Assembly: GCA_033725935.1 (NCBI GenBank)
Contig: MU867073.1
Span: 652,137-716,136 of the forward strand
Source: Cladorrhinum sp. PSN259
Lineage: Eukaryota > Ascomycota > Sordariomycetes > Sordariales > Podosporaceae
Reading direction: 5' to 3'
DNA length: 64,000 nt
Part shown: positions 54,004 through 64,000 of the stretch, piece after piece
Numbering within the stretch: the first letter of the stretch is position 1
How the letters are laid out: the number at the start of each line of letters is the position of its first letter
The notes under the pieces: generated by a model
Told to the model about the DNA's origin: nothing
Databases searched by the model: none
The model's input: the letters and a program-made list of their open reading frames with translations, nothing else
Position numbers and translations under genes: made by a program

Positions 54004-55293
54004 ATGGCAACGAAACATTTTGTTATTGTTGGCGGCTCCCTAGGAGGCCTAGCAACAGGCATTGCGCTAAAGACCTTGGGTCACAACACCACCATTCTTG
54101 AACGAAACCCGGAACCGCTCCTCCACGACCAAGGAGCAGGAATCGTTACCGGAGGACATGCCCTAGAGTTTCTCAAAAAGTACAATCGATGCCAGCGCCA
54201 AGATATATCCGTCTCTTCTTTTTGCCGCCAATATCTCGACCGCTCCGGCAATGTCATTCACTCGGTCAAGGCTGATCACGACATGAGCTCCTGGGATCTC
54301 ACCTACTTTATCATGCGAGCTAACTACGACGGACTTTCCTCTGCCTACTGCGATGTCCCGCCCCCTGATCCCTCCCACGGCACCGCAGCTCATCACCACG
54401 ACCGCAACGTGACTTCTGTTATTCCTCACGGCTCCGGTGTCCTCGTATCTTGGAAATCAACCAAAGACCCTTCCATCACCGGCTCCTTAACCGCTGACAT
54501 ATGCATCGGCGCCGACGGTCCCAGTTCCACCATCCGCTCTCTCCTTGCTCCCTCAGGTTCCGCAGAACGGACCTACGCAGGCTACTGCGCCCTCCGCGGC
54601 ACCGTCCCGGAGAATGAAGCCACCCCTTCAACTCATGCCACACTCGCGGAGAAATTCAGCTTCTTCCACGCCCCGGGGATTCAAATCCTCGCTTACCTCA
54701 TCCCAGGCAAGAATGGGTCCGTCAAACAGGGTGAACGTCTCATCAATTTCGTCTATTACACCAACTTCCCCGAGGGTTCTCCCGAGCTCGACCAAATCCT
54801 TACGGACAGCAAGGGCCGCCGGCATCGCATAACCTTACCACCAGGACAAACCGACCCCGTTGCCTGGGAGAGACAGCGAGCGATTGCTCGGGAGAGACTA
54901 CCACCGCAGTTCGCAGAGATAGTCTGCAAAGCTCAACGGCCCTTCGTCCAGGCCGTAACAGACGTAATCAGCCCTATCAACGAGTTCCTCGACGGCAAAG
55001 TCATTCTCATCGGTGATGCACTCGCAGGGTTTCGTCCGCATACGGTGGCCAGCACCGCCCAAGCGGCCTACGACGCAATGCTTTATGCAGATTTCATAGC
55101 GGGCAAGATCTCGCATGAGGAATGGAAACGCCATTCAATGGGGTACGCCCGCTTCATCCAGCATCGGGGAGTCGTAATGGGGGACAGAAGTCAGCATGAG
55201 ACTCTGTCGCTGGACGAGTACATCCACGATCGGGATGAGGCTTCAAAGCCAATCACCTATGATATGTTTCCTGAGTGGGCTACTGCTATTTAA
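54004..55293 (+). CDS. FAD-dependent monooxygenase (group A flavoprotein)
   Basis: A single exon of 429 aa. The N-terminal dinucleotide-binding motif is VIVGGSLGGLATGIAL with an acidic residue ending strand 2 (ILERNPE). The second FAD motif is ICIGADGPSSTIR and the third VILIGDALAGFRPH. The arrangement fits PHBH-type monooxygenases, closest in style to 2,6-dihydroxypyridine 3-monooxygenase-like proteins, which hydroxylate aromatic or heteroaromatic rings using NAD(P)H and O2. There is no signal peptide, so it is probably cytosolic. The substrate is unknown. Confidence 0.9.
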   Translation: MATKHFVIVGGSLGGLATGIALKTLGHNTTILERNPEPLLHDQGAGIVTGGHALEFLKKYNRCQRQDISVSSFCRQYLDRSGNVIHSVKADHDMSSWDLTYFIMRANYDGLSSAYCDVPPPDPSHGTAAHHHDRNVTSVIPHGSGVLVSWKSTKDPSITGSLTADICIGADGPSSTIRSLLAPSGSAERTYAGYCALRGTVPENEATPSTHATLAEKFSFFHAPGIQILAYLIPGKNGSVKQGERLINFVYYTNFPEGSPELDQILTDSKGRRHRITLPPGQTDPVAWERQRAIARERLPPQFAEIVCKAQRPFVQAVTDVISPINEFLDGKVILIGDALAGFRPHTVASTAQAAYDAMLYADFIAGKISHEEWKRHSMGYARFIQHRGVVMGDRSQHETLSLDEYIHDRDEASKPITYDMFPEWATAI

Positions 55294-55573
55294 TACAAGA
55301 CAAGCTTGAAATCCGGCTCGCTATAATGTCCCTAATCATTGTCTATTGATGCCCAAGTTCTCACGAGGAAAAATCTGAAAGAGAGAGAGAGATAGAAAAG
55401 TCGGTAGTATCTCTGCTAGCTTAAAGCCAGAAGAGTCATTTGCTCCAAAGAAGTCAATGTTGAAGAGATAAGCTGACATTCGGTCACACCACTTTCATCT
55501 CGCAGCTAAATACATTGTAACAAACCAACTCTACTGCAGACAAAAACGAACCTTCATCCCATCCTATCATTCC

Positions 55574-56683
55574 TTAATAAACTTGAACACCACCCGGCAA
55601 ATCCTTCAGCCAAGTCTCGCTCCCAATATCCTCCCTGCTCTGCTGCTGCTTCGTGCACTCATTCGCCGCCTTGGGCGTCTGCAGCTTCAGAACCGGACAC
55701 TGCTCGCTGAAGCACTGAGTGCCCAAACCATCCATCGCCCGCTGCAACGCACCATCCTCCCACCCAAACAAGTAATCCCCGTGCGCTCCGTAGCCCGTCT
55801 TATCCCCAAAGCTGTAGACCAACGGCTGTTTCCCGTTCTTGTAGTACTCGGGATTCGCGAACGCGCCCGAGGTGTCGTACATGACCTCGTACATGACCTG
55901 AGGAATCCTGACGGGGTGAGAGGCAGGGCACTTGTCGCCCGCCAGGTTCGAGTTGCCGGCCGCGTAAGCGACGTGGCTCTGGTGGTCCGGAGAATCGACA
56001 TTCTTGCCGTCCCAGCACGACGGGAAGATAACAGTCACTCTGATGCCGCCCGGGCAGGGCTTGCTGGGGAACTCGGCGGTGTCCCCTCGGTCGCAGGGGG
56101 CGCCGGACCCTCCTGACGTGCGCTCATTTTTGGCTAGGCACCGATGGCAGTTGACCAGCGGACCCGAGGCCTTCTGCTTGTTGGCTGGATTACCAGCTAT
56201 CATCCTGAAGCCAGGCGAGAAAACGGTCGTCTTCTTGTTGGTTCCGCTGAAGGGACGCATGTAGTAGACGGTGATGCCGCCCGTCTGGTCCATCACGGTC
56301 CCGTTGAGCTGGCCGTTTGCCATCTGCGGGACCCGACGGAACGTGCCGTTCTCGGGGGACTGGAAGTAGATCGATGCCGTCCAGTAGTTGCTAAAGTCCT
56401 CGACCATGCGGCAGGAGGTGCACTTGGACTGCTTGGGGGGGTCGATGGTGGCGGGGTCCATTGTGATGTTGAACGAGTTCCCGCCTACGATCTGGTGCGT
56501 GTGCGGGGAGAAGAGGAGACCCGGGTTGACGATGGGGTCCGCGCGCTCGACCACGAGCTGGGAGCAGCTGAAGCGGAGGAAGTCGGAGCCGCGGGCGCTC
56601 TGCCGCGGGTCGAGGGCGGCGGCGTTGGCGGTGCTCGCTGCTGCGAGGAGCGCGCCGGCGAGGGCGAGGATTGACCTGGCCAT
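55574..56683 (-). CDS. Secreted DUF1996 protein
   Basis: A single exon of 369 aa. The signal peptide (about 1-21) ends STANA. The DUF1996 domain covers most of the rest: RFSCSQLVVERADPIVNPG at its start, the SPHTHQIVGGNSFN motif, CTSCRMVEDFSNYWTASIYF, an FPSCWDG segment and VRIPQVMYEVMYDT. Numerous cysteines suggest disulfides. The family is common in wood- and litter-decay fungi, is secreted, and has no proven function. The C-terminus has no anchor or binding module. Confidence 0.92.
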   Translation of the reverse strand: MARSILALAGALLAAASTANAAALDPRQSARGSDFLRFSCSQLVVERADPIVNPGLLFSPHTHQIVGGNSFNITMDPATIDPPKQSKCTSCRMVEDFSNYWTASIYFQSPENGTFRRVPQMANGQLNGTVMDQTGGITVYYMRPFSGTNKKTTVFSPGFRMIAGNPANKQKASGPLVNCHRCLAKNERTSGGSGAPCDRGDTAEFPSKPCPGGIRVTVIFPSCWDGKNVDSPDHQSHVAYAAGNSNLAGDKCPASHPVRIPQVMYEVMYDTSGAFANPEYYKNGKQPLVYSFGDKTGYGAHGDYLFGWEDGALQRAMDGLGTQCFSEQCPVLKLQTPKAANECTKQQQSREDIGSETWLKDLPGGVQVY

Positions 56684-58274
56684 GATTGGTTTTTTTTGCC
56701 CGAGTAAAACCGATAATTCAGTTGTTAGGACGGGTTGAGTTGGAAAAAAAATTCGATCAAAAGGTTTGAAGAAAAAAAGAGAGGAGAGGTTTATAACCCC
56801 TCTCCCTCTCTCTCGCTCTCTCTCCCTGAACTCGCATTATCTTGGCTGCAAGATTCCTGGTTTAATCTAAACACAATCTGCGATGGGGTATTATTAGGGG
56901 GTTTATGTTCAATGATATCTCGGCACTTGAGAAAGGGTAAAAGGTCGTCCAATCGGTTGATTTCCAGGCGCGAAATTACAAGTACTCTGGGCGGCCCAGA
57001 TTCATATTCGCGCCAGTCGTCGTTTAGAGATAAGTTAAATGAAGGCCGACCCGGGCGAGAAGAGCAAGCACGGCACTTTCGCCACTCTCACAAGCGATGA
57101 TAGATACATGCTGCAATTATTAGAAGGCGAATCAGGAAGGTGAGGTTGCCGATGGTCAATATCAACTCTGTCGCCAAGATGCATGCGGCAAGCGACGCTG
57201 CCACATGGTTAGGGTGCACGGCAAAAGTCCAGCGACTATAAACGAATCAGGGTCTAGTTCTCAGGGAATAACCGTCTGCAGGATTGGCTGCATCTGGAAT
57301 GTTTGTTGCTGAGGTAAACTCGCGATTGCTATAGACGAACTGTTACGTTAAGCATAATAGCAGCAACTCTTTCTCGTGCTATTAATAAGGGTTTATACAA
57401 TGTTTGCTTGTATCCTGTTCTGCATCATGTGAACCTTGACAAAAAAGCTATTTGTTTGTCTTATTGCTTAAACAAGAAATAAGAGCCTTTCATAGCTCAG
57501 GAGTTCTAGGATTTGTCTCTCCAAGCAATAATTATCAGCCTACCCAGAACCAACGCCAGCGACCGAAGAACCAAGCTTTTCAGCCAAGGTAACAACGTCT
57601 TACATTTTGAAACCTGCTTTTTATCTGAGAAACACGTACCATTATGTATAGAGGTGTACTAGAATGGATTATGACTAGAAAAACACTTCTTACACCTCTT
57701 TAAACCCTGAAAACACCTCCGAGCCACCCCCAAACACAACTACTGACGACCTCAGTAGCTTCATCGACTGCGATACATTCCTTCGACAGGTCCAGCAAGA
57801 TGCCCACCAAGGTATACCAGACTTGATGCCCGAGATCAAAGCAGATCTCGTGAGTAAATAGGAGCGAGGAGGTCAACGGCGCGATCAAAGAGGCTCTAGG
57901 ATCCTCTGAACACGTCTATGGAGTGAGCGGTGGAGCGGAAGAAGAAGGAGAATGTGAGTGATGCGATTGAGTATATTAGAGAGCAGGTTAGGAAGGCTGG
58001 ACCATTCCTAGTGATATTCTTGTCATGCAATCGCTTTCGGCCCAACAAACACTCTTGAAACGAAATTAAAAAGAGTTCAAGAGAGTCTTCTTTTTTTAAA
58101 AAAAGAAAAAAAGATAAAATTTTCGGGCTATAGTCACTTAACTAATCCAACTCCGCTATCGTCACTGAGATCTTATAGGAAGGTGGTCATAGCTTTGTAG
58201 TCAAAGTTCCACCTTCCACCTTCTTCTTCTTCCAGCTAGCCCACTGCCTTTCTCTCCAACACATCATTCAATAC
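56684..58274. other. Gene-poor interval with possible coding relics
   Basis: CT-rich simple sequence at about 56798-56825. At 57487-57591 and 57690-57861 short plus frames without starts read like Gln/Pro-rich and acidic helical protein pieces (for example FIDCDTFLRQVQQDAHQG) and end in stops. They may be retroelement gag relics or parts of a dead gene. No confident assignment. Confidence 0.35.
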
Positions 58275-58499
58275 ATGGTCTTTTCCAACCTTCGTTGCCT
58301 CCAACAGATCTCCAAGCCATCACAGTCACTAAATTCTTCCAATATGAGCTCTTCGCGTGTTCGGTGTGGAGGACCTCACTGGCACCGACAAGCCCATGAA
58401 CTCCGTTATCGCTGCCAACCCCAAGGGCTTCATGTTCAGTGAGATGCGCCGGCGCTTGTAAGACATGGATCTATCCTCTACTAAATATTCACTAATTTA

Positions 58500-58538
58500 G
58501 ACGTCGTGACCCACCTATGCAATCGCCCCACTTTGCAA
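58500..58538 (+). repeat. Left terminal inverted repeat
   Basis: 39 nt, inverted match to 60339-60377 with a single difference at position 31 (A here, G in the partner's complement). Confidence 0.93.
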
Positions 58539-58619
58539 CTGCCCACCATCATCACCACCTACATCAAAATCGTGAAAAACAATCAATTATAAGTCAAATT
58601 CTATGGGAAAAAGTGCTTC

Positions 58620-60251
58620 CTAGTCCTCATCAATTGCTCTATATTGCTCAAGCCCACGGACGATAATTTCTTCAGCTTCCTTGACTAGATTGGTGGGCTT
58701 GGAAGCGGTCTTCCTGGATCTCTTCTTCGGGGGTTGTTGACTGACTTTTTGAGCCTTGTCAATTTCCCCAATGGTAGCAAATTGGTCGTTGGCGTCAATA
58801 TGCACCCTTTTACGTGAATAAGACCTTTTGGCTTCCAGTTCGGTAGCCAAGAAGTCGTTTCGAGCTCTTAAAGCAGCGATCTCGGCATTCCTTTGATCGA
58901 GCGCCTTGCCGATCTTCGTTAACATAGTCCTAACAACCCTATCCCGGGGACTGTTGGCTTTCTTCGCATATTCCTGTTGCTTGTGGATGTCATGACTACC
59001 TTAAGGCGTATTGAAAAGGTTGTCCTATACCTTCCGGGCTCTCCGGGGTGGTGTGGCTGGGGGGACCGGCTCTACAGCTTCGTCCTGGACTGCCTCGGGG
59101 TCATTAAGTATTTGGGACGGTTGGAAAGGCCAGATTCCGGTCTTCTTAAAGCCAGAGATTATATTCCGGGCCGTCATGCCTTCCTTTGAAGCATCCCGGT
59201 AACAAAAAAGAAAGCGTTGCTTATTGATAGGCGCTGAGGCTGTGAACGTTGCTAAGTCGAGGGTTTTTTGACGGAAATAGACCTTTAATAGGGAAAAGAC
59301 GGATCGGTCGAGTGGCTGGGATTTGTAGGAGGTATGTGATGGTAAATAAAGAAGGAATACGCGGTTTCTTTTTGCAAGAAGCATAAAATCTTCGCCGATA
59401 TAACTAGCGTGTTCGTCCAGGATTAAGAGGCGCCAGTCAGTCTTCCTCCGCGGCTTTATTTCAGGAAGATATACTTCCTTAAGCCATTTATATGCGATTT
59501 TATTATTGCTCCAGCCTGTAGACGTACAGTCGTATTTCCAGGTCGATAAAATCGGTTCCTTTTTGATATTATTTGGGAAGTGTTGCCCTTGAAGGTTCTC
59601 GCCCGTAAAGATTACTACCGGAGTCAATCGTTTACCTTCGGCGGTACCACACTCAATAATACTGACCCAGGTAGTTGGATCTGGGCCAGTAACGACTGCC
59701 CGAGGCGTGAGTGTATCGCCAATTACTTTCCCAGCCTTGGTTTCCACTTCCTGCATACCGTGTTCGTCCATATTGGCAATATTCGCAGGGGTTATATTTT
59801 TGGCCTTGATTTGAGCTTGAAGACGCTCGAAAAATTGCTCAAATCGCTTACGGGTAGATCCTTTAACTCGCGAGCGTTCTAATAAGCCCGAACTCTTGGT
59901 CTTTACGCGAGGGTTGCGCTTAAGAAAGCGATCGACCCAGCGCTCACCAAGTGGCTCATGGTCCCCGGCTTCAATCAGGATCTGTTGTGCGAATCGCCTC
60001 AGCCGTGCACGGCTTGGAGCACGTCCTGCAGCTTCCTCTTCAATGGCCCAGTCGGCGACGAAGGCTTCCTGATCGTCAGTTAACTTCTGGGCGTTTTTCT
60101 GGGCTTGTCGTGAGTCTTGTTGTCCTCGGCGTCGTCTACTGAGCGTAGAGGCAGGGATATTATAAGCATCCGCAACTTTCTATTGCTGCGCGCCCTGATT
60201 AATCTCTTCAATCGCCTGGGCGATTAACTGCTCGCGTGCGCGTCGAACCAT
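58620..60251 (-). pseudogene. Fot1/pogo transposase with three in-frame stops
   Basis: One frame of 544 codons runs from ATG 60251 to the stop at 58620. The N-terminal HTH includes VADAYNIPASTLSRR, followed by a CENP-B-type second DNA-binding segment (WVDRFLKRNP) and a DDE_1 catalytic core. All three acidic residues are present: NMDEHGM, LLILDEH and QPLDRSVFS. A Lys/Arg-rich and helical C-terminal tail follows. Stops: TAG at 60180-60182, TAG at 59025-59027 and TAA at 59001-59003. There are no frameshifts. All three can derive from Gln codons by C to T. Confidence 0.92.
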
Positions 60252-60338
60252 TGTATTTTGAAGCTATTCTGATTAGAATTGAGGAAGTTGTTGATGTTGA
60301 AAGGTAGTAGGTGTGGTGGTTGCGATGTGGGGTAAAAT

Positions 60339-60377
60339 TTGCAAAGCGGGGCGATTGCATAGGTGGGTCACGACGTC
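60339..60377 (-). repeat. Right terminal inverted repeat
   Basis: Inverted partner of 58500-58538. Confidence 0.93.
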
Positions 60378-60499
60378 TAAAGGCCAGTGTACTAACGAGA
60401 TAATACAGCAAGCAAGATCAGGCCGCTATAAACCGTCGTGCCTCCGTCGCCACTGCTCCCACCAACACCGACACTCGCACCATAACTGAGCGTGGCTGA

Positions 60500-61019
60500 A
60501 GAGAAAACTGGAGGAGACGGAGGAAGGGACCGAAACCGACTAGGCAAAGACACATTAAGCTCGAGCGAGTCTCTTCCAGTCGACAGCGAAGGAGGTTAAG
60601 GAGATTCTTTGACAGTTAATCATGCTTTCTGACAAAAGCCTTGAGGAAAGCCTGGCTGATACTGCCCAGCTCCGCCACGTCGTACCAGCCGGGATTTAAT
60701 TGGGCGTAGTTGCGCTGAGGGCTGGGATTCTATTGGCAACCATGTACGCCCATTGCAGCGCTGAGCCTCGACCCCGCAACAACCGCGCGGTAACCGCCCG
60801 AAAAGAAAAAAAGAAAGAAAAAAAAAGATCCAGCCCCAATTTCTTTATCTTTGTCACCTAGCCGTCGTCCGTTAGGCACCCATCTCCCGGGAGAGTTTCG
60901 GGCTATCGAGTTTTACCGAAATCTTCGAACCGATCTCGACATTGTTATTGCCCCGGCCGCAATCAAATTTTCTCCTCGACAAAGTTCACCGAACGCGAAA
61001 AGATACCTCCGATATCGTC
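60500..61019. other. Upstream region of the PNP-NACHT-ankyrin gene
   Basis: It has an A/G-rich tract near 60798-60829. The NLR frame is open from 60942, but its first ATG is at 61020. No other gene. Confidence 0.45.
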
Positions 61020-64000
61020 ATGGCCTCTCTAATGGAGGGATCTTCCAAAAAGCGATCATTTGCTGTTGCGGTTGACCCTCCCGCGTTGCCGCCGCCGTCC
61101 AAAAAGAGGCTACTAGGTGTTGCCATTGTTCCTCCCACGCCGCCCGAACCACATATTGAAGATTACACAATTGGTTGGATATGTGCCCTGCAAGAAGAGT
61201 ACGAAGCTGCATGTCGGATGCTTGATTACGAATTCGATGGCCCTGAGACGAATGAAGTCAAGGACGAAAATATCTATGCTTTCGGCCGTATTTCTGGACA
61301 TAATGTGGTCATTGGATGCCTACCAGAGGGTGAATATGGGACAAACTCTGCAGCGATCGTCGCTAAAGATATGGTTCGATCGTTTCTCAACTTGAAGTTC
61401 GCCTTGATGGTGGGGATTGGGGGAGGCGCTCCAACGCAGGAAAGAGACATTCGACTCGGTGATGTTGTGGTGGGCGTTCCACGGGATAAACTTGGAGGCG
61501 TGGTACAATACGACTTCGGAAAACGCTTGTCAGACGGTCAATTCAAGCGGACTGGCCAGTTAAACGCTCCTCCAACGGTACTTTTATCAGCTATTCGCGA
61601 GATCACACGTCGCCAGAATGATCCGAGCAAACCGGACAGCATCGCTGAACACCTGGAACGCATGGACGATATGCCTGAGTACCGACGTCCGGCCCAAGAC
61701 CGGTTGTTTCGCTTCAACTATGAACATAAGGGTGGAAAGAGTTGTGGCAGCTGTGAAGATGATAGGTTGGAGGAGCGTCCGCCACGCGTTGTCAGGCGTA
61801 AAGTCACGGTCCATTATGGCACCATTGCATCCGCCAATTCAGTTATGAAAGACGCTGTGGAGAGAGACCGATATGCCAAAGACCCAGAGCTCAATGTGTT
61901 GTGCTTCGAGATGGAAGCCGCAGGCTTGATGAACAACTTTCCGTGCCTGGTGATTCGAGGGATTTGCGACTATTCAGACTCGCACAAGAATGACGAGTGG
62001 CACAAATACGCAGCACTTACGGCGGCTGCATATGCGAGGGAGCTTCTTCATGTTTTGAAACCTCAGAAGGTGTCAGTGCTGGAGCCATGGGCGGGAAAAC
62101 TGGCGGAACGTAGGTAGTCCAATTACCTCTATAAATGCCTAAGCACCTCGTTTACTAACGTAAATATAGTTCAGACCATCGCCGGGGAAATTCACCTTAT
62201 GATGAGCAACACAAATGCAAACGTTGATGATCTCAAGTTAGACAGTCATCTCAACAAACTTAGGAATTGGCTCTCTCCTGCAGATCCCTCAACCAATTTC
62301 AATGTGGCGAAGGAAAAGCGTCATCATGGCACCGGGGAGTGGTTTACCAACAGCGATGCTTTCCTAGAATGGAAGTCAGGATCCCGCCGTCATCTGTGGC
62401 TGCATGGATTGGCAGGTTGTGGCAAGACGGTCCTTAGCTCGACCATTCTTGACCATCTGCATAGCGACGAAATAGACTCGACTGTGTGCTTGAGTTTCTT
62501 CTTCGATTTTCGCGACACCGATAAACAGCATTTAAATAACCTCCTGCATTCGCTTGCTTTCCAGTTATACTCACGATGCCCCGATGCACGAAAGGAGCTC
62601 GACGGTCTACTGGCATCATGCGAGGACGGCCGGAAGCAACCCACAACCGCGTCACTATCTAAAACCATCCATACTATGATGCAACGCCCTCAAAAGCTTC
62701 AGATCGTATTAGACGCTTTGGATGAGTGCACTACCAGATACGATCTCGTTAAGTGGATGGAGACCCTGTCCTGTTCTGAGCTAACGAACGTCTGTCTCAT
62801 TGCCACGAGCCGGCAGGAGGAGGAGCTCAAGTCTGGCCTCGGCAAATGGATTGACGAACAGAATATGATACCTCTGAACAGGGACATCGTCAATAAAGAT
62901 ATTCGCTCTTATACCAAGGCAAGACTCCAAGACGGTAGCGGAACATTCCGGAGGCGATGGGGTTCGAGACCCGATGTCCTGGACGAGATAGAATCCGTGA
63001 TTGGAAATAAATCTGATGGAATGCAAGTTTTGGTCACTTCTCCGTCATGTCTCACGATAGAGGAGTCGCATACGCTAACACTTAGAATAGGTTTAGGTGG
63101 GCAGCATGCCAGCTTGATAGCCTCGAGGAATGTCTAGATTACGATGAGCTCGAAAGCACCCTTCGTGCTCTGCCACGTGATTTGGACGAAACCTATTCCC
63201 GAATCCTTACGAGTATCCCGGAGATTCGAAGAGAAAAGGCCATCCGAATTCTCCAATTTCTGATCTACTCGGAACGGCCCTTAACTGTTGAGGAAGCGGT
63301 GGATGCAGTAGCAATCCGACTCGACGCTCATCCCCAGTTTGATTCAAAATACAAACTGCCATGTCCCAACGAAATCGCGAGGTACTGTTCAAGCCTAGTA
63401 TCTCTCGTCACGAGACGGTCTGATAAGGAGACGGTAACAGAGGTTGAGTTAGCCCATTTTTCCGTCAAAGAGTATCTAATGTCCAACAAGACCCCGAAGC
63501 CTTTCCGATGCAAGCTTTTCGAGCCGGATGCGAGGAGTTGCATAACACGATGCTGCTTAGCTTACCTGTCTTGTCTGAGGGACGAAGAACGGATCGCAAG
63601 GGTGAAGGCGCAATTCCCGCTAGCGCGGTACTCGGCACAGTATTGGATGGACCACGCCAAACCTGTGGAGACTGCTGGTGATATTGCAGTGATTATCACA
63701 GATTTCTTTAGAAATCACGCTGCATATACAGTCTGGGGCCGCCTATTTGATCCTGACCGTCCCTGGAGTGACTCCCCTGACCCAGATACGGCATATCCGC
63801 TTTACTATGCATCGCTCAAGGGGCTCTATACCACTGCGCAGATGCTGATAGAGAAGGGTGCAGATGTCAATGCACAGGGTGGCTGTTACGGCAACGCTCT
63901 ACAGACCGCTTCCTGGAATGGCCACAAAGAGATTGTCCATATGCTAATGGATAAGGGTGCAGATGTCAATGCACAGGGTGGCTTTTACGGCAACGCTCTA
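61020..64000 (+). CDS. NLR: PNP_UDP domain, NACHT NTPase, ankyrin repeats (3' end outside window)
   Basis: Exons 61020-62109, 62170-63026 and 63086 to beyond 64000. Intron 1 (60 nt) has GTAGGT, TACTAAC and ATAG. Intron 2 (59 nt) is needed for frame but has a weak GTTTTG donor and CTAACACTTAG end. Residues ~45-350 form a nucleoside-phosphorylase-like domain (YTIGWICALQEEYEAA, VGIGGGAP, FEMEAAGLMN, IRGICDYSD). NACHT follows: GLAGCGKT (about 443-450) and VLDALDEC (543-550). A helical winged region contains RWAACQLDSL and HFSVKEYL. Ankyrin repeats begin near 63790. Such proteins are fungal immune-like receptors: the N-domain probably acts on nucleosides or nucleotides, NACHT oligomerises, and repeats bind ligand. 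Confidence 0.87.
63840..64000 (+). repeat. Near-identical ankyrin units
   Basis: The 48-nt block at 63853-63900 recurs at 63953-64000 with one visible change (TGT to TTT), 99-100 nt apart, the period of one 33-residue ankyrin repeat. The array continues past the window. Confidence 0.85.

Larger units (their letters stand above)
58500..60377 (-). mobile_element. Fot1/pogo-type (Tc1/mariner superfamily) DNA transposon, 1878 bp
   Basis: It is bounded by 39-bp terminal inverted repeats (58500-58538 and 60339-60377) starting GACGTCGTGACCC, with one mismatch, and flanked by TA on both sides (58498-58499, 60378-60379), the target duplication of this superfamily. It encodes one transposase on the minus strand, now broken by stops. 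The near-identical ends mean the structure is recent or little decayed. It could only move with transposase supplied from elsewhere. Confidence 0.93.
58275..60499 (+). pseudogene. Small gene interrupted by a Fot1 element in its intron
   Basis: The left part (58275-58457) starts ATG with a basic, Ser-rich, presequence-like N-terminus (MVFSNLRCLQQISKPSQSL). About one base is missing near 58350-58362, after which another frame reads VFGVEDLTGTDKP to SEMRRR. A GTAAGA donor at 58458 and a TACTAAC box with ACAG acceptor ending at 60408 bracket the transposon. The right part (60409-60499) continues the second frame (FKQDQAAINRRASVATAP) to TGA. Without the element and one TA copy the intron is exactly 71 nt. 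The protein family is not recognised. Confidence 0.6.

Noticed and set aside
57487..57861. Possible retrotransposon gag pieces
   Set aside because: Only Gln/Pro-rich and acidic fragments; no zinc knuckle, protease, RT or LTR found nearby.

Overview
The window is nuclear DNA of a filamentous ascomycete (Pezizomycotina, most likely a sordariomycete). The evidence is many short introns of about 49-90 nt with GTRAGT-type donors and CTAAC/CTGAC branch sites, intron-bearing tRNA genes, a Zn2Cys6 regulator, an AA9 polysaccharide monooxygenase, fungal NLR-type proteins and a Fot1/pogo transposon. About 22 genes or gene remnants and two tRNA genes can be supported. Gene models were built by joining open frames at visible splice sites so that frame and domains are kept. 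One assembly gap (10 Ns at 4140-4149) lies in a stretch of poor homopolymer sequence.

Layout. 1-5 kb: amino-acid permease, then gene-free low-complexity sequence with the gap. 5.4-19 kb: tRNA-Arg, then an accessory island of NTPases: an AAA+ ATPase (minus) divergent from a NACHT NLR, a membrane-anchored Hce2/Ecp2-like protein, an AAA gene carrying the same kind of N-terminal helical domain as the NLR but broken by an in-frame TAG, and a second large AAA+ ATPase. 19.8-28 kb: a 1686-residue orphan, a secreted GPI-type protein and an SRR1-like gene with a decaying coding minisatellite. 29-45 kb: tRNA-Ile, a Zn2Cys6 regulator divergent from an MFS monocarboxylate-type transporter, a RING E3, a second-type enolase with a GC-AG intron, a short-chain dehydrogenase divergent from a Fungal_trans_2 regulator, and an APH-fold protein lacking both catalytic aspartates. 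47-57 kb: AA9 LPMO, a small secreted protein, a truncated ORF, an AIM9-like kinase-fold protein divergent from a flavin monooxygenase, and a DUF1996 secreted protein. 57-64 kb: a Fot1/pogo element with perfect ends sitting inside an intron of a broken small gene, then a purine-nucleoside-phosphorylase/NACHT/ankyrin NLR that runs off the right edge.

How the parts relate. The 5.6-19 kb island and the NLR at the right edge look like self/non-self recognition or stress-sensing machinery of the kind fungi keep in fast-evolving regions: STAND NTPases with exchangeable N-terminal domains, near-identical C-terminal repeats, broken paralogs and transposons. Three stop codons in the transposase and one in the AAA pseudogene are each explainable by a single CpA to TpA change, the direction expected from RIP. 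The most original lead is the island itself: two different NTPase engines (NACHT and AAA) coupled to the same type of N-terminal helical domain, with an effector-like secreted-domain protein between them. That functional link is inference only.
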